Source of the DNA: Actinoplanes campanulatus
GTDB taxonomy: Bacteria > Actinomycetota > Actinomycetes > Mycobacteriales > Micromonosporaceae
Reading direction: 5' to 3'
DNA: 64,000 nucleotides
Assembly (NCBI RefSeq): GCF_014647795.1
Contig: NZ_BMPW01000012.1
Coordinates: 242,629 to 306,628, forward strand
The notes below the pieces were generated by a model that did not search any database, was not told the origin of the DNA, and saw only the letters and a list, made by a program, of their open reading frames with translations. This document shows, piece by piece, positions 53,753-63,887 of this stretch (position 1 is its first letter; every line of letters begins with the position of its first letter). A program made the translations under genes and the position numbers.

Positions 53753-53962
53753 TCAAGTAACTCTTCTCACGTCGAAGGCCTGGCCGTCGGCGGCGACGAA
53801 CTCCTGGCCCTTCATCCGGCACCAGGCGGGGATGTCGTTGGCCGCGGCCGGGTCGTCGGCGAGCACCCGCACGATCTCCCCGACCGCCACCGCCGGAATG
53901 GCCCTGGCCAGCCGGATCACCGGGATCGGGCAGCGCAGGCCCCGGCAGTCCAGGGTGATCAG
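53753..53962 (-). CDS. TusA-family sulfur carrier, apparent CTG start
   Basis: The 69-residue product reads (M)ITLDCRGLRCPIPVIRLA and is a TusA/SirA-type sulfur transfer protein; the active Cys lies in RCPIP. TusA passes persulfide sulfur from a cysteine desulfurase to tRNA thiolation, molybdopterin or other pathways. Family N-termini align with codon CTG at 53962, which overlaps the stop of the desulfurase gene as CTGA. It has AGGAGG seven bases upstream, and I find no ATG, GTG or TTG in frame between there and the family start. So a CTG start coupled to the previous gene is likely. Together with the desulfurase it forms a two-gene sulfur relay. Confidence 0.85.
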   Translation of the reverse strand: MITLDCRGLRCPIPVIRLARAIPAVAVGEIVRVLADDPAAANDIPAWCRMKGQEFVAADGQAFDVRRVT

Positions 53963-55104
53963 ATCCCGGCCTCCTTCCGGATGGCGGCCACCACGTCCGG
54001 CAGCACGGTGAGGAATCTCTCGACGTCCGCCTCGGTGGTCTCCCGGTGCAGCGACACCCGGACGTTGCCGTGGCTGAGCACACCCATCGCCTCCAGCACG
54101 TGACTCGGGCGCAGCGTCGACGAGGTGCAGGAGGAACCGGACGAGACGGCGAAACCGTGCCGGTCCAGGGCGTGCAGCAGGGCCTCGCCGTCGACGTACA
54201 GGCAGCTGAACGTGACCAGGTGCGGCAGCCGCTCGACCGGGTCGCCGACGATCTCCACGTCCGGCACGGTGGCGGCCACCCGCTCCCGGATCCGGTCGAC
54301 CAGGGCGCTCAGCCGGACCGCCTCGCTCCGCGCCTCGGCCACCACGGCACGGAGGCTCGCGGCCGCCGCGACCACGGCCGGCAGCGAGAGCGCGCCCGGG
54401 TGGCGGGGGCTATAAAGATCATCTTGAGGGTACGGGGAGAGCCAGCGCACACCCTTGCGCACCACCAGCACCCCGACTCCCGCCGGACCGCCCCACTTGT
54501 GTGCCGAGGCGCTCAGCAGCGACCAGCCCGGCGGCACCGGCGCCCGGCCCACGGTCTGCGCCGCGTCCACGAACAGCGGCACCCCGGCCTCGGCGCACAG
54601 CTCCGCGGCGGCGGCCACCGGCTGCACCGTGCCCACCTCGTGACTGGCACTGATCAGGCCGGCCAGGGCCACCCCGCCGGCCCGGACCGCGGTTCCCCAC
54701 GCGTCCAGGTCGAGCCGGCCCAGCCGGTCCACGCCGACCTCCACCGCCTCGGCCGTACGCGCGGCGTGCAGCACCGCCGAGTGCTCGATCGCCGAGTGCA
54801 CCAGCACCCGGCCCACCCGCTTGCGCCCGCCCAGCCCGCCGAGGACCGCCGCCTGGGCCGCCGCCGTGCCGGAGGGCTGGAAACTCACCTCGTCCGCCCG
54901 TACGCCCAGGATCTCGGCGACCACCGCGGTGGCCGCCTCGTGCAGCTGCTGGGCCCGCCGCCCGGCCGCGTAGAGCCGGGACGGGTCGGCCCAGCCGTCG
55001 GCGAGGGCGGCGAGCAGCGCCTCCCGTGTCACCGGATGCGGCGGCGCCGCGGTGGCCGAGTCCAGGTAAGCGGGCGCCCCGGCCGGATCGCCTGTGTAAT
55101 CCAC
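53959..55104 (-). CDS. Cysteine desulfurase-like aminotransferase class V
   Basis: The 381-residue PLP enzyme resembles NifS/IscS cysteine desulfurases. The PLP Lys is in SASAHKWGGPAGVG, a His/Asp pocket in LISASHEVGTVQP and LFVDAAQTVGRAP, and the active Cys loop in SSGSSCTSSTLRPSH. Cysteine gives alanine and enzyme-bound persulfide. The partner TusA gene overlaps its stop. It is probably the sulfur donor for a specific pathway rather than the housekeeping SufS (inference). GTG at 55104 lies in a short CCTGTGTNNATTACACAGG palindrome. The gene is divergent from ctaC. Confidence 0.9.
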   Translation of the reverse strand: MDYTGDPAGAPAYLDSATAAPPHPVTREALLAALADGWADPSRLYAAGRRAQQLHEAATAVVAEILGVRADEVSFQPSGTAAAQAAVLGGLGGRKRVGRVLVHSAIEHSAVLHAARTAEAVEVGVDRLGRLDLDAWGTAVRAGGVALAGLISASHEVGTVQPVAAAAELCAEAGVPLFVDAAQTVGRAPVPPGWSLLSASAHKWGGPAGVGVLVVRKGVRWLSPYPQDDLYSPRHPGALSLPAVVAAAASLRAVVAEARSEAVRLSALVDRIRERVAATVPDVEIVGDPVERLPHLVTFSCLYVDGEALLHALDRHGFAVSSGSSCTSSTLRPSHVLEAMGVLSHGNVRVSLHRETTEADVERFLTVLPDVVAAIRKEAGI

Positions 55105-55285
55105 ACAGGGAACGGTATCGTCCGGTTGTCCGGGTGTTTTCCGGGACGGGTCGCTCCCGCGCCAGGGCCCTGAGCCCCCCGGTGGCTGATCGCCGTGGCC
55201 TGGTCGAGTAGTGTGCGACCGTCAGTGAGCCTTGCCGCCAGGTGTCCGGTTTCGGCAGGCGGCGCTGCTAAGGAGGCAGAAGCAG

Positions 55286-56212
55286 GTGGGCGCAAGGAGT
55301 TCGGCCACACGGCCGCGGGCAGTAGGCCGGGCGGCCGGGCTGGTTCTCGGCGGCGCGACGCTGCTGACGCTGCTCTCGGGCTGTTCGATCGAACAGTGGG
55401 GATCCGCATTCGGCAACTTCGGCTGGCCGAGCCGGGGTATCAGTCTGCAGGCCCACGAGATGTACGACCTGTGGATCGCGTCGACGATCGCCGCTCTGAC
55501 GGTCGGCATCGGCGTGTGGGGTCTGATCTTCTGGTGTGTGATCCGGTACCGCAAGCGCGGCGAAGAGCTGCCCGTGCAGACCCGGTTCAACATGCCGATG
55601 GAGATCCTCTACACGGTCACGCCGATCCTGATCGTCGCGGTTCTCTTCTTCTACACCGCGGTCGTGCAGACCAGTGTCGACAAGCTGTCCAAGAACCCGG
55701 ACCAGGTCGTCGAGGTCGTGGCGTTCAAGTGGAACTGGCAGTTCAACTACCGTGACGGGATGGGCGAGAAGGCCAACACGGTCGCCTCGACCCTCGGCTC
55801 GTCCGACGTGATCCCGATCCTGGTCCTCCCGGTCGGACAGACGATCCGGTTCGAGGAGACCAGCAGGGACGTCATCCACTCGTTCTGGGTGCCGGAGATG
55901 CTGTTCAAGCGGGACGTCTTCCCGGGCAGCGTGCGCAACGTGTTCGAGGTGACCCTCGACAAGGAGGGCCGTTACGTCGGCCGGTGCGCCGAGCTGTGCG
56001 GCACGTACCACGCTTTCATGAACTTCGAGCTGGTGACGGTCTCCGCCGAGGAGTTCGACCGGTTCCTCGCGGCCAAGAAGGCCGGGCAGTCGACGCCGGA
56101 GGCGCTCATCGCGATCGGCGAGGAGCCGTTCGCCACGAAGACGTCGCCGTTCAACACGCGTCGTCAGCAGCACTCCTGGAACCAGCCCGAGACCGTAGCC
56201 GCAGGGAAGTAA
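55286..56212 (+). CDS. ctaC: Cytochrome c oxidase subunit II CtaC
   Basis: The 308-residue protein has a lipoprotein signal (LLTLLSGC at about residue 34) and two membrane segments. The extracytoplasmic cupredoxin domain has the CuA site CAELCGTYHAFM and EETSRDVIHSFWVP. It is subunit II of the aa3 oxidase, accepting electrons from the bcc complex. GTG 55286 has AAGGAGG nine bases upstream. The gene for subunit I (ctaD) is not in this window. It continues into ctaF after an 11-base gap. Confidence 0.94.
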   Translation: MGARSSATRPRAVGRAAGLVLGGATLLTLLSGCSIEQWGSAFGNFGWPSRGISLQAHEMYDLWIASTIAALTVGIGVWGLIFWCVIRYRKRGEELPVQTRFNMPMEILYTVTPILIVAVLFFYTAVVQTSVDKLSKNPDQVVEVVAFKWNWQFNYRDGMGEKANTVASTLGSSDVIPILVLPVGQTIRFEETSRDVIHSFWVPEMLFKRDVFPGSVRNVFEVTLDKEGRYVGRCAELCGTYHAFMNFELVTVSAEEFDRFLAAKKAGQSTPEALIAIGEEPFATKTSPFNTRRQQHSWNQPETVAAGK

Positions 56213-56223
56213 GGGGACTCTCG

Positions 56224-56682
56224 ATGAGGACCGAATACAAGATCTTCGCCGCGGTCGCCGTGTTCCTTTTCGGCGCGGCCGCCGTGTACGGGCTCTACAC
56301 GCTCAACACCGGGAACGCGTCCGGCACCGCCGACGGGTACGAGGGCGGCACCGAGTGGGTCGGCGTGGTCGCGCTGATCCTCTCCGGACTGCTGTGCTCG
56401 ATGTGCGCGGGCTTCTTCTGGTTCGTCGCCCGGCGTATCGACCTGCGCCCGGAGGACCGGGAGGACGGCGAGATCGCCGAGGGCGCCGGCGAGGTCGGCT
56501 TCTTCAGCCCGGGCAGCTACTGGCCGTTCGGCATCGCGCTGGCGGCGGCGGTGGCCGGCATCGGCCTGGTGTTCTGGATGTGGTGGCTGCTGGCCTTCGG
56601 CCTGGTCTGCGTCATCTTCGCCTCGTGCGGCCTGCTGTTCGAGTACTACTCGGGCACCCGGCACCCGGAAGCTCACCTCTGA
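56224..56682 (+). CDS. ctaF: Cytochrome c oxidase subunit IV CtaF
   Basis: The 152-residue actinobacterial-type subunit IV has four hydrophobic segments and starts MRTEYKIFAAVAVFLFG. The family words WFVARRIDLRPEDREDGEI and FFSPGSYWPFGIALA are present. It is a small subunit of the bcc-aa3 supercomplex. It follows ctaC by 11 bases and ends at a strong intrinsic terminator, so ctaC-ctaF is a two-gene transcript. Confidence 0.92.
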   Translation: MRTEYKIFAAVAVFLFGAAAVYGLYTLNTGNASGTADGYEGGTEWVGVVALILSGLLCSMCAGFFWFVARRIDLRPEDREDGEIAEGAGEVGFFSPGSYWPFGIALAAAVAGIGLVFWMWWLLAFGLVCVIFASCGLLFEYYSGTRHPEAHL

Positions 56683-56697
56683 GTCTCTCCGACTGAG

Positions 56698-56733
56698 GAA
56701 AGCCCGCCTTCCCGTCAGGGGAGGCGGGCTTTC
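56698..56733 (+). terminator. Intrinsic terminator after ctaF
   Basis: A 12-base perfect inverted repeat (GAAAGCCCGCCT against AGGCGGGCTTTC) plus a CCC/GGG inner pair, followed by TCGTTG, lies 15 bases after the stop, between convergent genes. Confidence 0.85.
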
Positions 56734-56742
56734 TCGTTGCGC

Positions 56743-56952
56743 CTAGGCGGCGGCAGACCGCTGAGCGGGCGCTACGCGCCTTTTCTCGCCGCCGGGCATC
56801 CACAGGTGTACGACGATCGGGGCGACCACCTCAGCGGCTCCACAGCGGGTGCAGACCAGCTCAGGGCAGTCGTCGTGGCCGTCCTCGCACGGCGGCACCT
56901 CGAACAGCATGTCGCCGTCGCAGATGGCGCACCGGAGTTCGCGCTCCTGCAC
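56743..56952 (-). CDS. Small zinc-ribbon-like protein
   Basis: The 69-residue product begins MQERELRCAICDGDMLFEVPP and carries CAIC and CTRC pairs (Cys8, Cys11, Cys34, Cys37), so it probably binds zinc. The rest (VVHLWMPGGEKRRV) is short and basic. No known family could be fixed; similar small genes sit between ctaF and trpD in related genomes (recalled, uncertain). Confidence 0.72.
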   Translation of the reverse strand: MQERELRCAICDGDMLFEVPPCEDGHDDCPELVCTRCGAAEVVAPIVVHLWMPGGEKRRVAPAQRSAAA

Positions 56953-57060
56953 GGGGTTCTCCCTCCACGGGAAGCCGGATTACCCGAATGTCATTCAGAC
57001 GTTGTCATGCATATCGGACATCTGTGAGCATTCGCGACGGCGTGTTGCGGGATTTTGCGG

Positions 57061-58119
57061 CTACTCGGCGCTCTTGGCCGCCTGCGCGGCCGCCACCCAG
57101 CGGTCCAGGCGGGCGGTCGTGGCGCCGGAGTCGATCGCCGCGGCGGCCCGCTCGATGCCGTCCCGCAGCGTCTCGTGGAAGTCGCCCGGGAAGCCGCTCT
57201 GCGCCGCGAACGCGGCCGCCGCGTTGAGGAGCACGGCGTCGCGCACCGGGCCCTGCTCACCGGCGAACGTGCGGCGGGCCACGTCGGCGTTGAACGCCGC
57301 GTCACCACCCCGCAGGTCGGCCGGCCGGCTGCGCGCCAGGCCCAGGTCGGCGGCGTCGACCAGCAGCTCCTCCACCTTGCCGTCCCGGGCCATCCAGACC
57401 CGGGTGGGCGCCGCCGTGGTGAACTCGTCCAGCCCGTCCTCGCCGCGCACCACCAGCGCCGAGTCGCCGCGCCCGGCGAACACCTCGGCCATCACCGGGG
57501 CCATCCGCGGGTCGAAGCAGCCCACCATGGCCGCCGTCGGGCGGGCCGGGTTGGTCAGCGGGCCCAGCACGTTGAAGAAGGTCGGCACGCCCAGCTCACG
57601 CCGGGTCACCGCGGCGTGCCGCATGCCCGGGTGGTAGCGGGCCGCGAAGCAGAAGCCGATGCCCGCCTCCTCGACCGTGCGGGCCACCCCGGCCGGGCCC
57701 AGGTCCAGCGGCAGGCCGAAGTGCTCGAGCAGGTCGGCCGTGCCGGTGGTGGAGGACGCCGACCGGTTGCCGTGCTTGACCACGGTCACCCCGGCGGAGG
57801 CGGTGACGATCGCCGCCATGGTGGAGATGTTCACCGTGTTGGCCCGGTCGCCGCCGGTGCCGACCACGTCCACCGCCCGGGTCCGGGTCTCCTCCGGCAG
57901 CTGGACCAGCGTGGCGCTGGCGAGCATCGCCTGCACCAGGCCGGCCAGCTCGGCCGGAGTCTCACCCTTGGACCGCAGCGCTATCGCGAACCCGGCGATC
58001 TGCACCGGCGTCGCGTTGCCGGCCATGATCTCGCCCATCGCCCACGCGGTGTCCTCGGTGGCGAGCTCCTCGCCACGAAGCAGTGCGCTGGTCAGATTGG
58101 GCCAGGTGCGTGCGCCCAT
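57061..58119 (-). CDS. trpD: Anthranilate phosphoribosyltransferase TrpD
   Basis: The 352-residue enzyme transfers phosphoribose to anthranilate in tryptophan synthesis. Diagnostic words are [15 protein letters not shown] (phosphate loop), [20 protein letters not shown] and [16 protein letters not shown] 58119 follows GGGAGG with 8 bases spacing; the upstream extension to 58452 is an antisense shadow of the receiver-like gene region. Counterpart is Rv2192c, also next to ctaE. No other trp gene is here. Confidence 0.94.
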   Translation of the reverse strand: MGARTWPNLTSALLRGEELATEDTAWAMGEIMAGNATPVQIAGFAIALRSKGETPAELAGLVQAMLASATLVQLPEETRTRAVDVVGTGGDRANTVNISTMAAIVTASAGVTVVKHGNRSASSTTGTADLLEHFGLPLDLGPAGVARTVEEAGIGFCFAARYHPGMRHAAVTRRELGVPTFFNVLGPLTNPARPTAAMVGCFDPRMAPVMAEVFAGRGDSALVVRGEDGLDEFTTAAPTRVWMARDGKVEELLVDAADLGLARSRPADLRGGDAAFNADVARRTFAGEQGPVRDAVLLNAAAAFAAQSGFPGDFHETLRDGIERAAAAIDSGATTARLDRWVAAAQAAKSAE

Positions 58120-58154
58120 GGCGGGGCCTCCCAAAGAGGGTGTCGTCAGAGAAG

Positions 58155-58580
58155 TCAGCGGGGAACGGTGCCCAGGGTGCCGAGCGGGACGGCTCCGTCG
58201 CGGCGGGCGCGGAGCATGCCGGCCACCGTCTGACCGGTGGTCACCGGGTCGAGCGGGGCGACCAGCGTGGCGTCGACCTGCGCGTAGGCGGCGAGCCAGC
58301 GGTCCGCGGCACGGGCGATGACGACGCAGGTGGGCGGCGGGTTCAGATACTCGTCCTTGGTCTGACGGGCGATCCCGATGCCGCCGGCGGGGGTCGCCTC
58401 GCCGTCCAGCATCATCAGGTCGATCTCGTACTCGTCGAGCAGCCGGCGGCACTCCTCCCAGGAGGCCGCCTCGCAGAACTCGACCTTGAGATCAGCGGCG
58501 GGACGCGTGCCGATGGCGAGCCGGATCCGGTCTCGCACGGCGGCGTCGTCGCTGTAGAGCAGAACGGTGTACTCGCTCAT
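58155..58580 (-). CDS. Receiver-domain-like protein
   Basis: The 141-residue protein has the alpha/beta layout of response regulator receiver domains. It starts [19 protein letters not shown] (acidic pair at about residues 10-11), has DLMMLDGEA with a possible phospho-acceptor Asp, and ends in basic sequence. There is no output domain, and the conserved Lys expected after beta-5 is not clear, so it may not be phosphorylated. ATG 58580 is preferred over GTG 58592. It lies 35 bases upstream of trpD and is probably co-transcribed with it. Confidence 0.75.
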   Translation of the reverse strand: MSEYTVLLYSDDAAVRDRIRLAIGTRPAADLKVEFCEAASWEECRRLLDEYEIDLMMLDGEATPAGGIGIARQTKDEYLNPPPTCVVIARAADRWLAAYAQVDATLVAPLDPVTTGQTVAGMLRARRDGAVPLGTLGTVPR

Positions 58581-58628
58581 CTTGTGCCCCACCTCACGTC
58601 CTAGGTCTCGCCGATCGTACCGAACTTG

Positions 58629-59570
58629 TTATCCGGCGTCGGGTGCCGGGCGGCCCGCTTTCTCGGCCGCCTCGGCACGGTCCAGGGCACGGTCGATCCG
58701 GCGGGCCTCACGCTCCGACTGACGGATCCACTGGACCACCAGGATGCCGAGCATCGTGACGCTGACGATCTCGCCGCCGGCCCACAGGATCCCGCCCGCG
58801 GTGACCTGGTCGGCCTTGGGATCCAGCCAGCTCAGGCCCAGGCTCGGGTACCAGTCGCCGCCGAGCAGCTCGGTGCTCTGCATGATCGTCAGCCCCAGCA
58901 CCGTGTGGAACGGCACGCTCAGCACCATGAGCAGGGCGCGGCCCGGGTACGGCCAGCGGTTCGGCAGCGGGTCCAGGCCCAGCAGCGGCCAGAAGAAGAG
59001 GCAGCCGGTGATGATGAAGTGCAGGTGGACGAACTCGTGCACCCAGACGTGCTCCAGGGTCTGCCGGTACGCCCCGGTGAAGTAGAGGACGAACGGGTTC
59101 GCGATGAACAGCCCGAACGCGACCAGCGGGAACGTCAGGACCCGGACGTAGCGGCTGTGCAGCACGGCGAGCAGCGTCTTGCGCGGCGGCCCGTGCAGGA
59201 CCCGCAGCGCCAGGGTGGTCGGCGCGCCCAGGGCCAGGAAGATCGGGCCCACCATGGACAGCACCATGTGCTGGACCATGTGCACCGAGATCAGGGTCGT
59301 GTCGTACGCCTCGATGCCGGTGACCGTCACCGCCGCGATCGAGCCCAGTCCACCCGCGACGAACGCCGCCGTGCGCCCGGCCGGCCAGTGGTCACCACGC
59401 TGTCGTAGGCGCCAGACGCCATACCCGTAGAGCGCCGCCGACACCAGCAGACCCAGCGCGATCAGGCTGAAGACGTTGAGTTCGGTGAAGACGGCCGCCG
59501 GGGTGAACGGCGGAAGACCAGTATCCCCGCCATCGGCCGCGAGTAGGGGCAAAACGTGAAGACGCACCAC
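58629..59570 (-). CDS. ctaG: Cytochrome c oxidase assembly protein CtaG (caa3 type)
   Basis: The 313-residue protein has seven or eight membrane segments and family words HMVQHMVLSMVGPIFLALG, HVWVHEFVHLHFIITGCLFFWPL and LPFHTVLGLTIMQS-like VPFHTVLGLTIMQS. Conserved His residues in those segments may bind copper. The family is named caa3_CtaG, needed for oxidase assembly with copper in other bacteria. The gene lies on the opposite strand, just upstream of ctaE. Confidence 0.9.
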   Translation of the reverse strand: MVRLHVLPLLAADGGDTGLPPFTPAAVFTELNVFSLIALGLLVSAALYGYGVWRLRQRGDHWPAGRTAAFVAGGLGSIAAVTVTGIEAYDTTLISVHMVQHMVLSMVGPIFLALGAPTTLALRVLHGPPRKTLLAVLHSRYVRVLTFPLVAFGLFIANPFVLYFTGAYRQTLEHVWVHEFVHLHFIITGCLFFWPLLGLDPLPNRWPYPGRALLMVLSVPFHTVLGLTIMQSTELLGGDWYPSLGLSWLDPKADQVTAGGILWAGGEIVSVTMLGILVVQWIRQSEREARRIDRALDRAEAAEKAGRPAPDAG

Positions 59571-59676
59571 TCGAGGCTAGGCCTACCCGCTGCTCACGGA
59601 TTATTCCGGGCCTCCCACCCGGCCGGATTGGGGACCCCGAAGGACCTTGGGCCTATCTCGGATGAATAATGAGGCC

Positions 59677-60273
59677 GTGACAGCGGCAGCCATCGACAAG
59701 AGCCGGATCCACTCGCTGACCCGACCCAACATGGTCAGCGTCGGGACCATCGTGTGGCTCTCCAGCGAGCTCATGTTCTTCGCGGCGTTGTTCGCGATGT
59801 ACTTCTCCATCCGTGCGGCGGACTACTCGCTGTGGGAGGAGCACACCCCGCACCTGAACATTCCGTACGCCACGACGTTCACGGTGATCCTGGTTCTCTC
59901 GTCGGTGACCTGCCAGCTCGGCGTCTTCGCCGCCGAGAAGGGCGACGTGTTCGCGCTGCGGCGCTGGTTCACGATCACCTTCGTGATGGGCCTGATCTTC
60001 GTGCTCGGTCAGGTCAACGAGTACGTCGAGCTCGTCCACCACGGCGTCAAGATCAACGGTGATGGGTACGGCTCGATGTTCTACCTGACGACCGGGTTCC
60101 ACGGTCTGCACGTGACCGGCGGCCTGATCGCCTTCATCATCTACATGATCCGGACGACCATGGGCCGCTTCACGCCGGCTCAGGCCACCTCGGCCATCGT
60201 CGTGTCCTACTACTGGCACTTCGTCGACGTGGTGTGGATCGCCCTGTTCGCCATGATCTATTGGCTTCAGTAG
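59677..60273 (+). CDS. ctaE: Cytochrome c oxidase subunit III CtaE
   Basis: The protein has five to six membrane segments and the family words [50 protein letters not shown] and [13 protein letters not shown]. It is subunit III of the aa3 oxidase. Family N-termini align with GTG 59677; ATG codons at 59647 and 59662 are in frame, but with weak ribosome binding sites, so the start is uncertain (possibly leaderless). The same strand continues with qcrC, qcrA and qcrB. Confidence 0.93.
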   Translation: MTAAAIDKSRIHSLTRPNMVSVGTIVWLSSELMFFAALFAMYFSIRAADYSLWEEHTPHLNIPYATTFTVILVLSSVTCQLGVFAAEKGDVFALRRWFTITFVMGLIFVLGQVNEYVELVHHGVKINGDGYGSMFYLTTGFHGLHVTGGLIAFIIYMIRTTMGRFTPAQATSAIVVSYYWHFVDVVWIALFAMIYWLQ

Positions 60274-60321
60274 CAGCGCCGACGGCGAGGATCGCAACAA
60301 CAAACCAGAGGGACATAACCC

Positions 60322-61170
60322 ATGACTTCTGACACCCCCGCCCGCAGGCGTGCCCGGGTGTTCTCCCGGCGGCGCGGCGCGCCCAGCCGGGTGCGCCGGA
60401 GGCTCGGCGCCGCGGCGCGCATGTTCGCCGCACTGGCGCTGGCCGGCGGCGTCTACACCGCGTTCACCCCGGGCGCCTTCGCCGAGGACAACGTCCCGCT
60501 CTCCGCTGCCGCGCAGGAGGGCAAGGCGCTCTACGACACCAGCTGCATCACCTGTCACGGGCGTGACGGCCAGGGTGTCGACGGGCGTGGACCCAGCCTG
60601 ATCGGCGTCGGCTCCGCCTCGGTGGAGTTCCAGGTCGGCACCGGCCGCATGCCGATGACCCGCCAGGAGGCCCAGGCCGAGCAGAAGCCGGCGCAGTTCG
60701 ACGAGACCCAGACCGAGCAGCTCGGGCAGTACATCCAGGAGCTCGGCGGCGGCCCGGAGGTTCCGGACGGCCCGCTCGTCAAGGACCTGGAGGCCAACCC
60801 GGAGGCGCTGGCCGAGGGCGGCAAGCTGTTCCGGGTCAACTGCACCTCCTGCCACGGCTTCGGCGGCGGCGGCGGCGCGCTCTCCTCGGGCAAGTTCGCC
60901 CCGAGCCTGGGCGACGCCACGGCCGAGCAGATCTACGCCGCCATGCTCACCGGCCCGCAGAACATGCCGGTCTTCGGTGACAACCAGCTCACGCCGGACC
61001 AGAAGAAGCAGATCATCACCTACATCCAGGTCCAGCTTCAGGAGGACAGGGACCCGGGCGGTCTGTTCAACCTGGGCCGTTACGGGCCGTCGACCGAGGG
61101 TATGGCCATCTTCCTGGTCGGCATCACCCTGCTGGTCTTCACGTCTCTCTGGATTGCGGGGAAGTCATGA
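60322..61170 (+). CDS. qcrC: Diheme cytochrome c subunit QcrC of the bcc complex
   Basis: The 282-residue protein has an N-terminal basic tail and membrane segment (about residues 33-54), two c-type heme motifs (CITCH and CTSCH at about residues 74 and 174), and a C-terminal membrane anchor. It carries electrons from the bcc complex to the oxidase in one chain, as in actinobacteria that lack free cytochrome c. ATG 60322 follows AGAGGG. It overlaps the qcrA start (ATGA). Confidence 0.96.
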   Translation: MTSDTPARRRARVFSRRRGAPSRVRRRLGAAARMFAALALAGGVYTAFTPGAFAEDNVPLSAAAQEGKALYDTSCITCHGRDGQGVDGRGPSLIGVGSASVEFQVGTGRMPMTRQEAQAEQKPAQFDETQTEQLGQYIQELGGGPEVPDGPLVKDLEANPEALAEGGKLFRVNCTSCHGFGGGGGALSSGKFAPSLGDATAEQIYAAMLTGPQNMPVFGDNQLTPDQKKQIITYIQVQLQEDRDPGGLFNLGRYGPSTEGMAIFLVGITLLVFTSLWIAGKS

Positions 61171-62270
61171 CGGCGGTCCATCACTCCGGCGACGCCGGTA
61201 CGCCGGTCGACGTCAACGACCCGCACCTGACGCGGTTCGACGTCGTCAAGGAAGGCCTCCGGCGCGACGACATCGAGATCGTCACGTACGAGTCGCACTT
61301 CCACGGGCAGAACTCCAAGGCGGAGAAGCGGGTCGTCCGCAACATCTCCTTCCTGTTCCTGCTCTCCGGCCTGTTCAGCGCGGCGTTCCTGGTCTTCTAC
61401 ATCGTCTGGCCGTGGGAGTTCGAGCTCGGCGACACGATGAGCGACTACTACACGCCGATCCTGGGCGTCACGCTCGGCCTCGGCCTGCTGGCGCTCGGCT
61501 TCGCGATCCTCGCCTGGGCCAAGAAGCTGCTGCCGCACGAGCTGTCCATCCAGCAGCGGCACGGCGACCCGTCGTCCGACGACGAGCGCCTGATCACCGG
61601 GCAGACCATGCTCTACGTGGCGGACGAGCTGGGTGTCCAGCGCCGGCCGCTGCTCAAGGGCGCGATCGGCCTCGGCATGCTGCCGCTCGGCCTGGCCGCC
61701 GCGGCCCCGCTGGTCGGCGGCCTGATCAAGAACCCGCACGGCGACCCCGAGCCGATGATGTTCCGCACCGGCTTCAACCCGGTGGAGAACGGGGGCAAGC
61801 TGGTCCGCCTCACCCGTGAGGACGGCACCCCGATCCGCCCCGAGGACGTCAGCACGGGCGGCCAGATGACCGTCTTCCCGGGCATCCCGCACGGCGCCAC
61901 CAACCAGCACGCCGACTCGCCGACGCTGCTCATCCACCTCCGGGCGGACGACGCGGCCGAGACCCGGAAGAACGCCGAGGCGGACGCCAACGGCCGGAAC
62001 AAGGGCTCGATGTACGGCAACTACGTCGCGTACTCCAAGATCTGCACGCACGCGGGCTGCCCCGCCAGCCTCTACGAGCAGCAGACCAACCGTCTTCTCT
62101 GCCCGTGCCACCAGTCGCAGTTCCTCATCACCAACAACGCGCAGCCGGTCTTCGGACCCGCGACCCGGCGTCTGCCGATGCTGCCGCTTACAGTGGACGA
62201 GGAAGGTTTCTTCGTGGCAGCGTCCGACTTCAAGGACACCGTCGGACCTGACTTCTGGGAGCGGCCGTGA
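61167..62270 (+). CDS. qcrA: Rieske iron-sulfur protein QcrA
   Basis: The 367-residue protein has three membrane segments (about residues 57-120 and 165-190) and a C-terminal Rieske domain with CTHAGCP and CPCHQSQF for the 2Fe-2S cluster. This three-segment form is typical of actinobacteria. The ATG overlaps the qcrC stop (ATGA) and the TGA overlaps the GTG of qcrB (GTGA), so the three are tightly coupled. Confidence 0.95.
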   Translation: MTAVHHSGDAGTPVDVNDPHLTRFDVVKEGLRRDDIEIVTYESHFHGQNSKAEKRVVRNISFLFLLSGLFSAAFLVFYIVWPWEFELGDTMSDYYTPILGVTLGLGLLALGFAILAWAKKLLPHELSIQQRHGDPSSDDERLITGQTMLYVADELGVQRRPLLKGAIGLGMLPLGLAAAAPLVGGLIKNPHGDPEPMMFRTGFNPVENGGKLVRLTREDGTPIRPEDVSTGGQMTVFPGIPHGATNQHADSPTLLIHLRADDAAETRKNAEADANGRNKGSMYGNYVAYSKICTHAGCPASLYEQQTNRLLCPCHQSQFLITNNAQPVFGPATRRLPMLPLTVDEEGFFVAASDFKDTVGPDFWERP

Positions 62271-63868
62271 AGCGCCGAAAGATGGACCTCTCCGAGGCTC
62301 CGACCAACTTCGCCAAGGGGGTGGACGACCGGTTCCAGGCAGCCACCCCGCTGCGCGGCCTGCTGAACAAGGTCTTCCCGGACCACTGGTCCTTCCTGTT
62401 CGGCGAGATCGCCCTGTTCTCGTTCATCGTGCTGCTGCTCAGCGGCGTGTTCCTCACCCTCTTCTTCGATCCGTCGATGAGGGAGGTGGCGTACGACGGC
62501 TCCTACCTGGGCCTGCGCGGCGTCGAGATGTCGGCGGCCTACGCGTCCACGCTGCACCTGTCGTTCGAGGTCCGCGGCGGCCTCTTCATGCGGCAGATGC
62601 ACCACTGGGCGGCGCTGCTGTTCATGGCGTCGATCATCGTGCACATGGCCCGCATCTTCTTCACCGGCGCGTTCCGCAAGCCGCGTGAGATCAACTGGGT
62701 CATCGGCGTCGTGCTCTTCCTGCTGGGCTTCTTCGCCGGCTTCACCGGTTACTCGCTCCCGGACGACGGCCTCTCCGGCACCGGTCTGCGCATCGCCTCG
62801 GCGATCATGCTGACCATCCCGGTCATCGGCACCTGGCTCTCGGCGGCGGTCTTCGGCGGTGAGTTCCCCGGCGAGCTGATCATCGGCCGGTTCTACATCG
62901 CGCACGTGCTGCTCATCCCGGGCCTCCTGCTCGCGCTGATCGCGGCCCACCTGGGCATCGTGTTCAAGCAGAAGCACACCCAGTGGCCGGGCCCGCTGCG
63001 CACCAACGAGAACGTGGTCGGCGAGCGGATGTTCCCGCGCTACGCGATGAAGCAGGGCGGCTTCTTCATGGCCGTCTTCGGTGTCATCGCGCTGATGGCC
63101 GGCGTGTTCCAGATCAACCCGATCTGGCTCTTCGGGCCGTACCGTGCGGCCGAGGTGTCGTCTGCCTCGCAGCCAGACTTCTACGTCATGTTCATGGACG
63201 GTCTCGTCCGGCTCATGCCGAACTGGCAGATCTACATCTTCAACTACAGCATCCCGCCGATGTTCTGGCCGGCCGTCGTGGGCCTGGGCGCGCTGTTCAC
63301 CCTGCCCATGGCGTACCCGTGGCTGGAAGCGCGCAAGCTCAAGGACAAGCGCACCCACCACCTGCTCGAGCGCCCGCGGGACAACCCGGAGCGCGTCGGC
63401 ATCGGCATGATGTCGCTGACGTTCTTCCTGGTCGCCACGCTGTCCGGCGCCAACGACGTGATCGCGGACAAGTTCCACATCAGCCTGAACGCGATGACCT
63501 GGGCGGGCCGCATCGGACTGGTGGTGCTGCCGCCGCTGGCCTACTACATCGCGTTCCGCATCTGCCTCGGTCTGCAACAGCACGACCGCCAGGTGCTGGC
63601 ACACGGCGTCGAGACCGGCATCATCAAGCGTCTCCCGAACGGCCAGTTCGTCGAGATCCACCAGCCGCTCGGCCCGGTCGACGACCACGGCCACCCGATC
63701 CCGCTGGAGTACGCCGGCTGGGTCGTCCCGAAGAAGATGAACCGCATCGGTGCCCTGGCTCCGGCGATCAAGGGCTTCTTCTTCCCGGTCGAGAAGCCGG
63801 CCGAGACCCCGGTCTCCCCGGCCGTGGGCGGCCCCGTGAAGCGCGAGGAGATCAAGTCCGGCCGCTGA
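62267..63868 (+). CDS. qcrB: Cytochrome b subunit QcrB
   Basis: The 533-residue protein has eight or more membrane segments. Heme-binding His residues are in [19 protein letters not shown] and [20 protein letters not shown]. The Q-site words PIWLFGPYR and a C-terminal cytoplasmic tail, seen in actinobacteria, are present. The complex oxidises menaquinol; QcrB is the site where mycobacterial inhibitors such as Q203 bind. The start is GTG 62267 in a GTGA overlap. Confidence 0.96.
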   Translation: MKRRKMDLSEAPTNFAKGVDDRFQAATPLRGLLNKVFPDHWSFLFGEIALFSFIVLLLSGVFLTLFFDPSMREVAYDGSYLGLRGVEMSAAYASTLHLSFEVRGGLFMRQMHHWAALLFMASIIVHMARIFFTGAFRKPREINWVIGVVLFLLGFFAGFTGYSLPDDGLSGTGLRIASAIMLTIPVIGTWLSAAVFGGEFPGELIIGRFYIAHVLLIPGLLLALIAAHLGIVFKQKHTQWPGPLRTNENVVGERMFPRYAMKQGGFFMAVFGVIALMAGVFQINPIWLFGPYRAAEVSSASQPDFYVMFMDGLVRLMPNWQIYIFNYSIPPMFWPAVVGLGALFTLPMAYPWLEARKLKDKRTHHLLERPRDNPERVGIGMMSLTFFLVATLSGANDVIADKFHISLNAMTWAGRIGLVVLPPLAYYIAFRICLGLQQHDRQVLAHGVETGIIKRLPNGQFVEIHQPLGPVDDHGHPIPLEYAGWVVPKKMNRIGALAPAIKGFFFPVEKPAETPVSPAVGGPVKREEIKSGR

Positions 63869-63887
63869 GGCCGGGTGTCACTCTCCG

